Notes: generated from the sequence alone by a model not told the origin. 64,000 bases of DNA from Henckelia pumila (GCF_033568475.1 NC_133122.1:157287361-157351360), one strand, 5' to 3'; shown: positions 11,308 through 24,290, counted from the first letter of the stretch. A program made the numbers and translations.

Positions 11308-12763
11308 TGTAGTGACCCTCACTGTGATCACCTACTAATCAAGAGCTTAGTCATGCAATTATAAACAATAAACAGCATAATTAGAGTAATTACATAATTA
11401 AGTCAAAAAATACTGAACCAACATAATAAACCAGCAAACAAATTAACTTAATACAAAAAGAAATAAAACCTAGTGACTAACACTGAAATCCTGCCTTGGT
11501 CACCACCTAATCTCCAGATCCCCGAGAGAACTACCTGCAACTGCCCCGTCAAATGGGGTGTCCAAGAAACACAAAAACATGGACGTGAGCGAACTACGCT
11601 CAGTACGAGAGTATGAGTAAACAAATAATATATGAGCATGAATGAAAGTACGTGTTAACAAGACTCGAGGTCAAGAATCTCTGGTCAAGAACATACTTGG
11701 GCCGTAGGTATATAGCACTCTGCGTCGTCGCATAGAAGGTGGCTCGCATACCCGACAGTGGATATAGGTGACCTGATCACGAATCTACATGTCCAACCAT
11801 CCACTAACAAGATAGGGTAAGAACCCTACTACATGATATTACAAGGGTACAAGCTCAAGATGATCATGCATGAAGCATAATAACGTGACATAATATATGA
11901 AGATAAAATTATGTCATATAAATAATGCAACACATAATACATGCATACTCAGTCTGGGTATCTCAAATAGTACTTTTGTACCTTAATAAAAGCCCTAGAT
12001 GTCCCAGCATCTACATTCCATCACCATAGTTCAAGATAATCATGTGTTACTCATAATGCTCTAAAAGGCATAACTAAGATAATAGATACTCCCTAATTCT
12101 AATAGGGATCTCGGACTATACCTACATCCATCGTTAATCCGCTGATGTCGATATCCCCAAAACTTGGGCACAACTCCGCTAAAACCTTGGAGACGCCTCA
12201 CCAAGGCCCGACCCTTGCCAAAGAAGGCTGGAAACCCTCAAGACCACTCAGAACACGAGAGAGAGAAAGTTAAATTGGTGCAAGAATTTGAATTTTGGAC
12301 CCCATATTTATAGACGGAGATCGGAAGCTCCGAACTCCCGATCGGACGTTCCAATTTCGGCATGCATGCCACGTTCCGAACTTCCAGGATCGGAAGCTCC
12401 GCTCCCTAATTCGGAAGTTCCGATCTTAACAAGCAGCTACGTGTTCAAACGTCAATGACACGTCACAAATTCGCATGGCCTAACTACGATCGGAAGCTTC
12501 GATCACGTTCGAACTTTCTAATCTCTCCAGAGCTTCCGAACGCCTTCGCCCCTTCCAATCACTTTGAACCCTCCGAAATCTACTATGCATTGGGTTCGGA
12601 CCTTTCAAACCACCCGAGCCCAAATAAGCCCATTAACCATTTTTGTGCATTCTGGATCCGATTTCTTGGTCCGTTTGATATAATTAAAATCCCTTAATCA
12701 TGTTTATTAATTCTAAACATGTTTAACCAAATTAAAATTGTAAAATAAAAGTGAGCTACTACA
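11308..12763 (-). mobile_element. 5' LTR (minus strand) of a Tekay-type element lacking its partner
   Basis: 1456 bp bounded by TGTAGTGACCC and GAGCTACTACA. It belongs to the same family as the solo LTR at 8547. In the minus direction a cluster of degenerate TCGGA-N3-TCCGA motifs (about 12620-12320) precedes a TATA-like TCTATAAATATG near 12316-12305. The base after the LTR begins TGCAC, but the matching left duplication and the 3' LTR were not found. Confidence 0.8.
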
Positions 12764-13780
12764 TGCACAATTGGTAAATGCAGCGCATAACTGCTCGAGC
12801 AACAGGAAAAGCTCAGCCACACTGCCGTATCAACCTCTCCTCCTCCAGTCCACCGTCGTGTACCGTCAGCTCGCCAGGGACTACGGACATATTGCGTCTT
12901 ATCGGCCTACAACATCTCTCGGCCATTCGCAGATCCTTACCATCCCGACAATCACCTCGATCACACACAAATACGATCATCAATAAGATCAAGGCTCAAA
13001 ATGTAATGCAATGTCGTGTCATACATTGATGCTACATATATACATAAAATATGTGTGTGCAAAATAAAATTTTATTCCAATGCGTTTATGTTTATAAAAT
13101 GCCACAAATAATTCACAAAGTCAAATAAATATCACATAAACCATATTCAGTACATATCAAACTTTACGGGTACCTATTGTAGGTTATCCGGTAATAACAT
13201 ACCTTGCAAATTCGGCTACTGATGTAAGTCGATGTTGATTATTATTCACTCTATAAACTTGAAGAATAGTTCGGAAGAGGTAATCGGTGAACTATGCATT
13301 GAAATGAATTCATCCCCATATTTATACATAAAAGAGCGCTATGTTATAAGGATTTTAGAGACAAAATGATTGATTATGTCTATAGGGTAATAATATTTAC
13401 TCAATTTATCCTTTTTATTTAATAATATTATATTCAGACATATATATATATAAGATATATATATATATATATATATTTATAAGTGAATCATACATATGTG
13501 TATGCTATAGTTACTACACACACACACATATATATATATATATATGTATATATATTATTCATGAGTATAATATTAAATTAATTTCTCAAATTGACACAAT
13601 GTAGGGATATATATAGATATATATTTAGGGTCTAACACATAATCTCGTATTGAGAGTTTTCATCGCTCACGTCCTCGGTTTTTGTTTTGGCCATCCCACT
13701 CTACGAGACAAGCCTTTGAGTTATTTTCTCTATGTACGCACATAAATGACAATTACGAATCAAAGTATGATCACTTTCTC
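12764..13780. other. Non-coding stretch with TA microsatellites
   Basis: No supported gene. Short ORFs at 12771-13029 overlap in two frames and show no recognisable domain. Alternating TA/CA tracts lie at about 13438-13475 and 13514-13555. The part around 13140-13340 resembles LTR leader sequence but could not be assigned. Confidence 0.4.
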
Positions 13781-15075
13781 TAGGGCCTTAATCGAGAGAT
13801 CTTTGACCGTGTGAATGTCTACGATGATCCGAAATCGTACGAGGGGTTGGTGAAATGATGTTGTCGGGCGAAGATTAGTTTGAACCAAGGTAGGACTTTT
13901 AAGTCTTCTCGACCGCCAGTGCTTTGGATCCGCGATCTCATTCTTTTAAGAATTCTATTTCTTATACTTCTTCTTTGGGATCGGGGGTGTTTTCCGTTTT
14001 GGAAAGAATAAGGTTTAGTGTTATCACTATGGGAAGAATAATCCATCTGATAAGTGCAGGCACAAGAGATTTTTTTTTTCATTGTGGATAGGTTGTCTAT
14101 CTAAAGAAAGATTGTCCGCAGGTAGGAAAGGATCAAAGTTCGGTTCTAGTTCTAAGGATACAGTTCAGCAGAGGCCGCATACATTACGTGGTAGGCTCTA
14201 ATCTTAGAATTCGTGTTCAAGAACACATGTTTTCACTAAATCATGATCAGGATGTGGAGGAGAATAAGAAGGTCATCGCAAGTACATTTATTTTATGCGG
14301 TATACCTTTTTTTGTTCTTATTGATACTGGTACATATCATTCCCCCATTTCTACACAATTTGTTAAGCATAATCAGCTACCCTATGTCTCATTAGAGGTT
14401 ATACTTTATGTTTTTACCCCGAAGGTTATTCGGTTTTGTCTAATATTTTATTCTTATGATGTATTTTAGAGTTTGAGGGTAATGTATTGGCTGTGAATAT
14501 GATGATCCCGATGATAGAGGATTTTGATTATATCGTGTGTATCGATTTGTTGGCTATGTACCAAGCTACGGTGGACTGCTATCAAATGCTTGTTCAGTTT
14601 TGTCTGGTCGAGGGAGATATTGGTTTTTCTATGGTGAGGGAGCACGACCTCCGGTGCCCTTGGTTTCGGATCTAAAAGCTTGTATGCTTTAGATTCAGGT
14701 GGAGAATACTGCCTCATCTATGCCATTGACATGTCCACAGATAGTGTTGGTATCGAGGATCTACCACTAGTGAATGAATTTCTTGACGTCTTTCCTGATG
14801 AGATTCTTGGTTTCCATCTGATTCGAGAAGTAAATTTTGGAATTGAGTTAGTGTGAGGGACGACACCAATCTCTCGAGCATCGTATCATTTGGCTTCATC
14901 ATAGATGCTAGAGCTGAAGCAGTAGTTTTAGGATCTTCTGGATAAAGGGTATATTCGTTCGATTGTATCTTTATGGGGAGCCCCTATCCTCTTGGTCAAG
15001 AAAAAATATGGGTCTATGCTGATGTGCATCGATTATAGAAAATTAATTGAGTTACCATCAAGAACAAGTATGCGC
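13781..15075 (+). pseudogene. Decayed Tekay gag-pol fragment (zinc knuckle, protease, start of RT)
   Basis: Pieces run in the same order as in the element at 30882-38173. A gag segment lies near 13806-13850 (DRVNVYDDPKSYEGLV). The zinc-knuckle region (GKNNPSDKC) is near 14026-14060. The protease segment is within 14188-14469 (VLIDTGTYHSPIS replaces the usual [10 protein letters not shown]), and the start of reverse transcriptase is near 14980-15060 (WGAPILLVKKK, then CIDYRKL). Frameshifts and stops separate the pieces and the frame ends abruptly at about 15075. No LTR pair is attached. Confidence 0.75.
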
Positions 15076-15216
15076 TTCCTTGTATATGAACAATGAGATA
15101 AATTTCATTACTTTATATGATACATGTGTTTATGATCCATATCAGTCATGTTTCAAAATTTATTATGTGTTCTGTTGTTACATTTTCCACAACATGTCAG
15201 TTTTGAAATTATTTAT

Positions 15217-15268
<52 letters not shown>

Positions 15269-16111
15269 AATATGTTATTCATGTGTTCGATAGACTCCCA
15301 TTAGCTTAGTGTTTCTCAAACACTCACCATCTTACTTTTATCCTTATATAAGAACCAAGATCATGTGAAAAAAAAAATGAACAAGACATGTTATGGGACT
15401 GGTGATGAATTTCAGAATATGAGATAAGAACGAAGATCATGTGGACAAAAAACAAGACATGTTATGGGACTGATGATGAAGTTCAGAATATGAGTTACAA
15501 GCACTATTTTAGTTTAATTTCCGTTACGTTCTTTTAAGTTGTAACCAATTCCGTAATTAAATTTTCGCTATAAAGACAGTCATGTTTATGTAAAAGATTG
15601 ATTTTGGCTATTGAAAAATCTAAAAAGCTTATTTTTTTCAATGTTAAATTGTTAAACATGAATATAGGTATCTTATGTTCCGATCACGAGTTATGAAAAC
15701 CCGTGTTTCATGTTTTTCCTCCAAATCAATTATTTACCTTCAAACTAAATCATTGCATCTCAGTGCAATCTATGCTTCAAATTGCTGAACGCATAATCTC
15801 TTAATTAGTTTTTTTAAAAAAATTCGAATATTATCTGCTTAATTCGGATTAGATATAAGTATTTTTTGGGTATCACAAACTTTATGGCCTTTAGAAAAAG
15901 TGACAATTTGCATATGAAATGTAATTTTTTTTAATTTTTTTAACTTCCAACCTTTCCAAGTGGAACAACCTAAAAAAATGGTAACTTTGTTGAAGGAGTA
16001 TTGGTTTAGTTCAATCTATACGAATGTATTACCTCCAAGATAAATCTAATAGTTATCATTTTTTTAATTGTTTTTATGTGAGGTCAAGTATAGACCACAT
16101 ATACTTCAATC
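15076..16111. other. Non-coding stretch with TA tract and a 70-bp tandem duplication
   Basis: A (TA)n tract lies at about 15219-15262. A unit of roughly 70 bp containing AACAAGACATGTTATGGGAC occurs twice in tandem (about 15350-15420 and 15424-15492). The 15290-15340 part resembles LTR sequence. No gene was recognised. Confidence 0.5.
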
Positions 16112-16127
16112 AATGATGATTTATGTT

Positions 16128-16375
16128 GTCCACAGAAGCATAGGCGAGTTGGTAAGGCATAAGATGACGTGGGAAGAAATTTCCTAGCGTTGCGGGTTCG
16201 ATCCTCATGTGGAGCATATGTTAATATATTGTGGGGGTATGCTCTAGGGTTGGACATGTTGCTCCCTTCCTCAGATCCCTGCCGCTCGTGCACATCCCTC
16301 AATTTAACCCTCGCATGAGCCAATGAGTCTCTGATTCATGTGGGATGGGGTCCCCTTCGGGGTCAACCCTTTGAA
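16128..16375 (+). mobile_element. tRNA-derived SINE, copy 1, 16-bp TSD
   Basis: A 248-bp element with an RNA polymerase III type head: A-box-like CATAGGCGAGTTGGTAAGGC near 16139-16158 and B-box GGTTCGATCC near 16195-16204. The 3' end is GGGGTCAACCCTTTGAAA. It is flanked by AATGATGATTTATGTT at 16112-16127 and 16376-16391, a 16-bp target duplication as expected for LINE-driven retroposition. The second family member is at 42747-43001. The head resembles a tRNA but no full cloverleaf is present. Confidence 0.88.
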
Positions 16376-16391
16376 AATGATGATTTATGTT

Positions 16392-16541
16392 ATTTGTAAA
16401 AGTTTCTTACGCATAGGTTTTACTTGGATATTTAAGGAACAAAAATTTGTGTGTATCAAATTAAATATCAAAGTTAGTTAAGTACTTGTATATATGTAGG
16501 ACTGAGCGCTTGCCATTTTATAAAAAGTTATAGATAGTGAT
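16392..16541. other. Flank of Tekay element; part of a SINE-like repeat
   Basis: The last 45 bases ('ggactgagcgcttgcc' onward) continue, after removal of the Tekay element 16542-23304 and one GTGAT, into 23305-23400. Together they resemble a second diverged copy of the repeat at about 23490-23583. Confidence 0.4.
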
Positions 16542-18040
16542 TGTAGTAACCCAGATTCTATTTTAAGATAATAATATGGTAAACATGATTAAGGGTTAGT
16601 AATTAACCAATTCTGGGGCTTAATCGGACTTCAGAATTAAGAATTGGGCTTCCAAAGTTTTGGCCAGTTCGGACGGTCCGAAGAGGACTTTAGACGATCC
16701 GAACTCAGCAAGCCGGGGGCTTCGAAGAAGGGCATGTTGACTTTGGAGTTAAGGCACAATTGGACGGTCCGAACCAGGATCGAACGGCCCGAACGTCCTC
16801 ATGCCAAGCAGGCATGATTACTCAGCCATGGATTTTGACAAGTGTTGGATTTAGGACACTTCGGATGACCCGAAGTGGTGATCGGGAGGTCCTAACTCGA
16901 CGTGTCTCACATGCAGGCAGTGAGCTGGATCGAACGATCCGAACCTGAGTTCGGAGGCTCCAAACTTGACCGATTTTTGGGCTATAAATAGGGCTCAGTA
17001 GAATTCATTTTGAATTACGAATTCCGAGTTTCCTTCATCAGTTATATAGTGTGAGTTATATACTTGAGGGCCCTATCGGTTATTATAGAAGTTCTGAAAT
17101 AACCAAGGTGTGGTTATAGTCATCCGGGACTAGAGACTCCAAAGGGCTTACTAAGGAGGAAGGTATTGTCCGGGAATCTATGTAAGTTTTGGGTGTACTT
17201 ATTAGCTTAGTTAAGGCTTATAGAACTTGTGTAATGATACGGTGAACTTTTGAATATAGGCTTGGAACCTAGGATTCTACTAGACTTGAACTAGCCTAGA
17301 GGTACGTATACATTGATTGAGATTGTCAGTGAGTATACATGTTTATGTGTTGCATTTATTTGGCATTATTATATGGCATGATATATGATTTACTATTTTC
17401 CATAATCATATGTCATGTGCATATACATGTTGAGCCTATACCTTGTTATACCTGATTATAGAGCCGCTCAGCTCTATACTTGTTATATGTCACTGAGGGT
17501 ACCGCAACGGCGGGGACATTTATGTCTGACTACTTTAGTGTTCTAGACGAGTGTGGTTGTACCAAAGGTTGATCCGTGAGGTTACAACACTCATGTGACG
17601 TCGGTACTGAGCATGACTTATCAGATGAACCTTTACCAGTCATCACGATTGCATGCATCATATACATATGTTTACTCATGTTTATGTACTGGGCATTAGC
17701 GCTCACATCCTAGTTCTTATCTTGGACAACCTATTCCATGAGGTAGGTCACAGGATGTATGGAGCCGATAGTTCTATGCAGGACAAGGGAGCCCCGAGCT
17801 TTTCATGGGATTGTATACAGCAGGATTTGTTTAGCTGTATAATGTTTTAGACAGTTGTATTTTTAGTTTTTCAATATGGTTGTATCACTACTATAATAAG
17901 CCTGGATATATTTTAAGCTGATATGTAAATTATGGGTTATGTTTCCGCACGTTTTACTTTATTAAGTATTCATGCTTTATTAAGCTTAATGCATTATATT
18001 AGTTGTCAGTTAGTAGGTGATTCAATGCAGGGTCACTACA
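16542..18040 (+). repeat. 5' LTR of the old Tekay element
   Basis: Begins TGTAGTAACCC and ends GGGTCACTACA. A cluster of TCGGA-N3-TCCGA-like motifs spans about 16670-16965 and is followed by the TATA box CTATAAATAGG at about 16981. Length is 1499 bp against 1498 bp for the 3' LTR. Confidence 0.92.
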
Positions 18041-18148
18041 TTTTTGGTATCAGAGAATGCATAGATTTTGGGATTAGTACTTGGGATTTAGTCTAGTCTT
18101 GAATTGTTATTGCGCATTTGGGATATTAATGTGCAAATATTTTCGGAT

Positions 18149-21100
18149 AATGGCTGATGGAGGTAACGAGAGTCATGGTAGTGTTGGCCAGGAAGGTGGT
18201 CATCATCATCGTCACCATCTCCATCATCATGAGGTCGACATCGTCCTCACGAGGGTAGACGTCGCTACACTATCAATAAGTTTATGTAGGTAGGATCGAA
18301 ACCCTTGTTGGGAGGCGAGAATACTGAGGGAAGCGATCGCATGTTGGCAGGTACCTTTTTAATATGTGGTATTCCTGCACTTGTTTTAATTGATATTGGA
18401 GCTTCACATTCCTTTATTTCTAGTCGCTTTGTTAAGAGACATAGATTACCTTATGTATCATTAGACCTGGATTTAGTTGTATCTACTCCGCTGGAGCAGG
18501 AGGTAGTTACTAAACATCTAGTGATGGGTTGCCTTCTAGAGTTTGAGGGTCATGTGTTGTCTGCTAATCTGATGATTCTAGCGATGTCAGATTTTGACTG
18601 TATTTTGGGAATAGATATGTTGGCTTTGTATCACGCTACTGTGGATTGTTATCAGTGTCTGGTACATTTTCATCCGGATGAGGGTGATAGCTGGTACTTC
18701 TATGGTGAGGGAGCATGACCTCCTATGCCACTTGTATCGGCTCTGAAGGCATGTCATGTCTTAGAGTCAGGTGGGGAGGGCTACCTCATTTATGCAGTTG
18801 ATATGTCCACGAGTAGTCCAGGTATTGATCAGTTACCGGTTTGTCAGCGAGTTTTCTGATGTATTCCTTGATGAGATTCTTTGTTTTTCTCCGGTACGAG
18901 AGGTTGAATTTGTTATTGATCTAGTACCAGGAGCAACGCCTATATCCCGAGCACCATATCATCTAGCACCGTCAGAGATGAGGGAATTGAAACAGCAGTT
19001 GCAGGATCTGCTTGATAAGGGATATATTCGTCCGAGTGTTTCTCTGTGGGGAGCACCTGTTTTGTTCGTCAAGAAAAAGGATGGATCGATGCGATAATGT
19101 ATTGACTACAGGCAGCTGAATCGTGTCAAATTCAAGAATAAGCATCCTTTGCCGCGAATTGATGATTTGTTCGATCAACTACAGTGTACTTCTGTCTACT
19201 TCAAGATAGATTTGAGATCTGGATACCACCAGATGCGGGTACGAGAATCAGATATTTTTACGACTGCTTTTAGGACCAGATACGGGCATTATGAATTTTT
19301 GGTGATGTCATTCGGTTTGACGAATGCACCAGAAGTCTTTATGAATCTGATGAATCAAGTGTCTCGAGAATATTTGGATAGATTTGTCATAGTCTTCATT
19401 GATGATATTCTTGTCATTCTCATGACAAGGATGAGCATGCACAACATCTGAGAATTGTATTGCAGACATTAAGAGATAAGAAGCTATATGCGAAATTGAG
19501 CAAGTACGAATTTTGGCTTGATTGGGTAGTGTTTCTCGGTCATGTGATTTCTAGTGAAGGAATATCTGTTGATCCAAGTAAGATAGAGGCAGTGCTAAAC
19601 TGGTCTCGTCTGACGAGGGTTACTAAGATTCGAAGTTTCTTGGGTCTAGCTGGTTATTACCGTCGGTTCATCGAGAATTTTGCACAGTTGGCCAGGCCAT
19701 TGACTGAGCTTACACGAAAAGATGTTACCTTCATATGGTCCTCGGAATGTGAGGAATCATTTCACGAGCTGCGTAGACGTCTTACTACTGAACCTGTGCT
19801 AGCTTTACCTTCTGGATCAGGAGGATATATCGTCTATTCTGATGCCTCTCGTCAGGGGTTAGGATGTGTTTTGACACAGCGCGGACATGTTATCGCCTAT
19901 GCTTCCAAGAAGTTGAAGACGCATGAGGTGAATTATCCAGTGCATGATCTTGAGTTAGCCGCCATTGTATTTGCGCTTAAGATCTGGAGGCATTATCTTT
20001 ATGGCGAGAAGTTTGAGATATTCACGGATCATAAGAGTCTGAAGTATTTATTCACTCAGGCGGAGTTGAATATGCGACAGAGATGCTGGATGGATTTACT
20101 GAAAGATTATGACTGCGAGATCAAGTATCATCTAGGTTCTGCTAATCTTACTGTTGATGCCTTGAGTCGGCAGGTGAGACTTTTTGCACTTCAGACTAGT
20201 GAATTTTCTCATATGATTCAGGAGTGTTATTCACTGAGTTTTACACTCAAGCACAAGAAAGGAAGAAATGAAATTTGTTTGTATACTACTCTATCTGAGC
20301 CGGCATTGTATTCTCGGATCAGATAAGCTCAGATATCTGAAGTTAAGACTCAGCGTTTGGCACGTCTAGACAATGGGGTTAATACATCTGGATTGCATTA
20401 TCAGACAGATGATTTATTATGCTTATCGAATCGAGTCGTTGTACCTGATGTTACGGAGCTCAGGAATGATATTCTATCTCAAGCTCACAGGAGTTGATTA
20501 TCAGTTCATCCTGGAAGTATGAAATGTTTAAGGACTTGCAAACCAGATTCTGGTGGAGAGGGATGAAGCGAAGTGTATATCAGTTTTTTTCTAGATGTCT
20601 TGTTTGTCAACATGTCAAAGCTGAACACCGACGACCAGGTGGTTTTTTTTCACCCACTTGCCTATGACTTCACGTCAGTGTGATGCTATCTGGGTCGTTG
20701 TTGACCGTTTGATGAAATCAGTACACTTTATTCCTTACAACCGGGAGTATTCTTATGATTTCATGGCACGCTTATACATTCAGGAGATAGTACAATTACA
20801 TGGGATTGCGGTGAGCATAGTCAGTGATAGAGACCCGCAGTTTACCTCACGTTTTTGGGGTAGTTTTTAGCAGGCGTTGGGTACTACTCTGAGTTTGAGC
20901 ACTGCATATCATTCGGAGACTGATGGTCAGTCAGAACGGACAATTCGTACGTTGGAGGATATGCTACGCTCTTCTGTCATGGATTTTGGTTTATCTTGGA
21001 AGGATCAGTTATCTTTGATCGAATTTGCCTACAATAACAATTATCATCGTAGTATTGATATGGCACCTTTCGAGGCATTGTATGGTCGACGATGTCGTAC

Positions 21101-21690
21101 TCCTGTATTTTGGGATGAGATAGGAGAACGGCAAGTTGAATGTCCCGAGTTGTGCAGTAGATTGTAGACAAGGTAGATTTGATCAATGGAGGATCAAAGC
21201 TGCTCAAGATCGGCAAGCCGATTATGCTAATATTCACCGCAAACCACTTCAGTTCAAGCCTGGTAAATATGTGTTCTTGCGAGTGTCACCTTTCAGGAAG
21301 GTGATGAGATTCGGCTGAAAGGCAAGTTATCACCTCGATATATTGGACCTTTTCAGATACTGGAAAAGATCGGAGATGTTGCATATCATTTGGCGTTACC
21401 ACCATATATTTTCAGTATACATGATATTTTTCATGTGTCGTTACTTCGACAGTACATAGCTGATGAATCTCATATTATCCAACCTACTGATGTTCAGCTA
21501 GAGCCAGATCTGTCGTATGTCAAATGACCACTCTGTATCCTAGACAGAAAAGAGAAAGTTTTTCGGAACAAGACTATACCACTTGTGATGGTATAGTGGC
21601 AGCGACGAGGCATCAAAGAAGCAACTTGGGAAACCGAGATCCATATGCGAGCAGAATATCCTGAGTTGTTTGCTTTGTACTTTTGATTAC
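18149..21690 (+). pseudogene. Tekay gag-pol pseudogene, gag mostly deleted
   Basis: Starts at ATG 18149 with a gag N-terminus (MADGGNESHGSVG) that resembles the intact copy at 32285. After GGENTEGSD near 18310-18336 it jumps straight to the protease, losing the gag core and zinc knuckles. Protease [12 protein letters not shown] lies near 18389-18424. Reverse transcriptase is near 18960-19430 (VFIDDILV near 19393-19416) and RNase H near 19830-20170. Integrase pieces cover 20330-21170 ([13 protein letters not shown] near 20821-20859, [13 protein letters not shown] near 20920-20958). A chromodomain-like end (TWE near 21627) closes it. Stops at about 18716, 19096 and 20324 and several frameshifts make it non-functional. 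Confidence 0.9.
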
Positions 21691-21806
21691 CATGTAAATA
21701 TGTAATTACAGTTGTTGTAATAAAACATGGTTTGATGTTTCATATTGTTATCTTGATTTGTCTTTAGATTTTATTTCGCGGACAAAATGTCTAAAGGTGG
21801 GGAGAA

Positions 21807-23304
21807 TGTAGTAACCCAGAATCTATTTTAAGATAATAATATGGTAAACATGATTAAGGGTTAGTAATTAACCAATTCCGGGGCTTAATCGGACTTCAGA
21901 ATTAATAATTTGGCATCCAAAATTTTGGCCAGTTTGGACGGTCCGAAGAGGACTTCGGACGATCCGAACTCAGCAAGCCGGGGGCTCCGAAGAAGGGCAT
22001 GTTGACTTCGAAGTTAAAGCACGATCGGACGGTCCGAACTGGGATCGGAAGGCCCGAACGTCCTTATGCCAAGCATGCAGGATTACTTAGCCTTGGATTT
22101 TGATAAGTGTCGGATTTAGGACACTTTGGACGACCCAAAGTGGTGATCGGACAGACCAAAATCGATGTGTCTTGCATGCAGGCAGTGAGCTGGATCGGAC
22201 GATCCAAACCCGAGTCGAAGGCTTCGAACTTGTCCGATTTTGGGGCTATAAATAGGACTCAGTCGAAATCATTTTGAATTATGAATTCCAAGTTTCCTTC
22301 TTCATTTATATAGTGTGAGTTATACACTTGAGGGCCCTATCAGTTATTATAAAAGTTCTGGAATAACCAAGGTGTGGTTATAGTCATCCGAGACTAGCGA
22401 CTCCAAATGGCTTACTATGGACGAAGGTATGGTCCGGGAATATATTTAAGTTTTGGGAGTACTTATTAGCTTAGTTAAGGCTTATAGAACTTGTGTAGTG
22501 ATACGCTGAACTTTTGAATATAGGCTTGGAACCTAGGATTCTACTATACTTAAACTAGCCTAGAGGTACGTACACATTGACTGAGATTGCCAACGAATAT
22601 ACATGTTTATGTGTTGAATTTATTTAGCATTATTATATGACATGATATATGATTTATTGCTTTCCATATTCATATGTCATTACATATACACGTTGAGCCT
22701 ATACCTTGTTATACCTGATTATAGATCCGCTCAGCTCTATACTTGTTAGTCTATCACTGAGGGTACCACGACGGCGGGAACATTCATGTCTGACTACTCT
22801 AGTGTTCTAGACGAGTGTGGTTGTACCCAGAGATTGATCCGTGAGGTTACAGCACTCATGTGATGTCGGTACTGAGCATGACTTATCAGATGACCCTTTA
22901 TCAGTCATCACGATTGCATGCATCATATACATATGTTTACTCATGTTTATGTACTGGGCGTTAGCTCTCACGTCCTAGTTGTTATATTGGACACCCTATT
23001 CCACGGGGCAGGTCACAGGATGGACGGAGCTGGTAGTTCGAGGCAGGACTAGGGAGCCGGAGCTTTTCAGGGGATTGTATACAGCATGATTTGTTTAGCT
23101 GTATAATGTTATAGACAGTTGTATTTTAAGATTTTCAATATGGTTGTATCACTACTATTATAAGCCTGGATATATTTTAAGCTGATATGTAAATTATGGG
23201 TTATGTTTTTGCTCGTTTTACTCTGTTAAGTATTCATGTTTTATTAAGCTTAATGCATGCTATTAGTTGCCAGTTAGTAGGTGATTCAATGCAGGGTCAC
23301 TACA
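21807..23304 (+). repeat. 3' LTR of the old Tekay element
   Basis: Begins TGTAGTAACCC and ends GGGTCACTACA, followed by the target duplication GTGAT. The motif cluster spans about 21935-22240 and the TATA-like CTATAAATAGG is near 22246. It is roughly 93-95% identical to the 5' LTR by eye. Confidence 0.92.
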
Positions 23305-23309
23305 GTGAT

Positions 23310-23583
23310 AATGGTACAACTCAAATATTTTAAACCGTTAGCATCCCAAACGACATGGTTCGATCGTCCTGTCCAGCAGAGACAATTATTGCACTCCAAC
23401 AATCTCCCTCCCAATAATTGCACTTCTTGCAATCAATGAGAATCGAACTCATGACCTTGACTCTAATATCAATTGTTAGGCTGAGCGTTTATTGCTTTAC
23501 TAAAATTCATATATAGCTGGTAGTAACAATAAAAATCGAATCTTTTTAATTAACAGCCCAAACACCATGGTTCGATTGTCCTA
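23310..23583 (-). repeat. SINE-like repeat, possibly in tandem
   Basis: On the minus strand a B-box-like GAGTTCGATTCTC (about 23447-23435) is preceded by CGCTCAGCCTAACAATTG (about 23488-23471), which resembles an A-box region. Both ends of the stretch carry a CCATG/ACATGGTTCGAT(C/T)GTCCT phrase (about 23357 and 23566), suggesting two diverged copies. No clean target duplication was found. The assignment as a SINE is tentative. Confidence 0.4.
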
Positions 23584-24290
23584 CTCAAAAGTTTAAGATC
23601 AGTCCCCGTGTCATAACTCTTTATTCTGCACTCCGTGTTGGCCCAAAAAATTTATTTCCACTCCCTGTTTCATCTTTTATCTCATTTTCCCTTTTAATTC
23701 TTTATTTTTTTTTTACCTTTTCCCATTTATTATCATTATTTCCTATTCCTTCACTTACATTTCCCCCCCCCCCCCTTTCACGTCTCATGTGAATCCCTAG
23801 CCAACCCCACCGATTTGCATCGCTTCTCTTCCCTCCCAATTTCTACGACGTTTGGTCAAGAAAACTAAATCTTGTGCCACCAATTTCCTCATCTTCTAGT
23901 CAACATCAAGAACCCACCGGCAGTAGGAACCCACAAATTTGTGACACCTACGGGAAACTATAGAAAGCAGGCGACAAGGGACAACTAGTGGAAGCAAAGA
24001 AGCGAGGAAAGTGAGTTTCTTGTTATCTACTTGTTCGATTTGTCCACTATCTTATGAGATTTGTGCTTAATTTGTTTAATCAGTGTTTCACTTCAAATCC
24101 TCTCATTTTTATTTGTCGTGGTATGTTTCATATTTACCTCACCAATTTCCTCCCAAATCTTTGGCTGATTGAGATGACTGTTGTTTTCCTCCTCAGAAAT
24201 CAGAATGCTGAATGTTACTCCATGAGCTGATAATTTGGTGATGATTTGTTACTTTACTTGTTGGGAATCTGTTGGCTTAATAATTTTATC
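23584..24290 (+). repeat. Left terminal inverted repeat of the MULE
   Basis: Matches the reverse complement of 59191-59856 along its length, with small indels including a C-homopolymer at about 23763-23776. Shared blocks include CATAACTCTTTATTCTGCA, ATTTGCATCG, TAGTCAACATCAAGAACCC, TGAGTTTCTTGTTATCT and GAATGTTACTCCATGAGC. It presumably contains the transposase promoter. Confidence 0.92.

Larger units (their letters stand above)
16542..23304 (+). mobile_element. Complete but decayed Tekay chromovirus, TSD GTGAT
   Basis: A 6763-bp Ty3/gypsy element with both LTRs (16542-18040 and 21807-23304) and the 5-bp duplication GTGAT (16537-16541, 23305-23309). The primer-binding site is TGGTATCAGAGA at 18045-18056. 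A purine run TGGGGAGAA precedes the 3' LTR. In the first 265 bp the two LTRs differ at roughly 18 positions, so it is much older than the element at 30882. Order inside is gag start, protease, reverse transcriptase, RNase H, integrase, chromodomain-like end. Most of gag is deleted. Confidence 0.93.

Noticed and set aside
12771..13029. Two overlapping plus-strand ORFs of 71 and 83 aa
   Set aside because: Different frames of the same stretch, no domain, and no codon or splice support.
16139..16204. Possible tRNA gene with A and B boxes
   Set aside because: No full cloverleaf; followed by a family-specific 3' part and flanked by a 16-bp target duplication, so it is a SINE.
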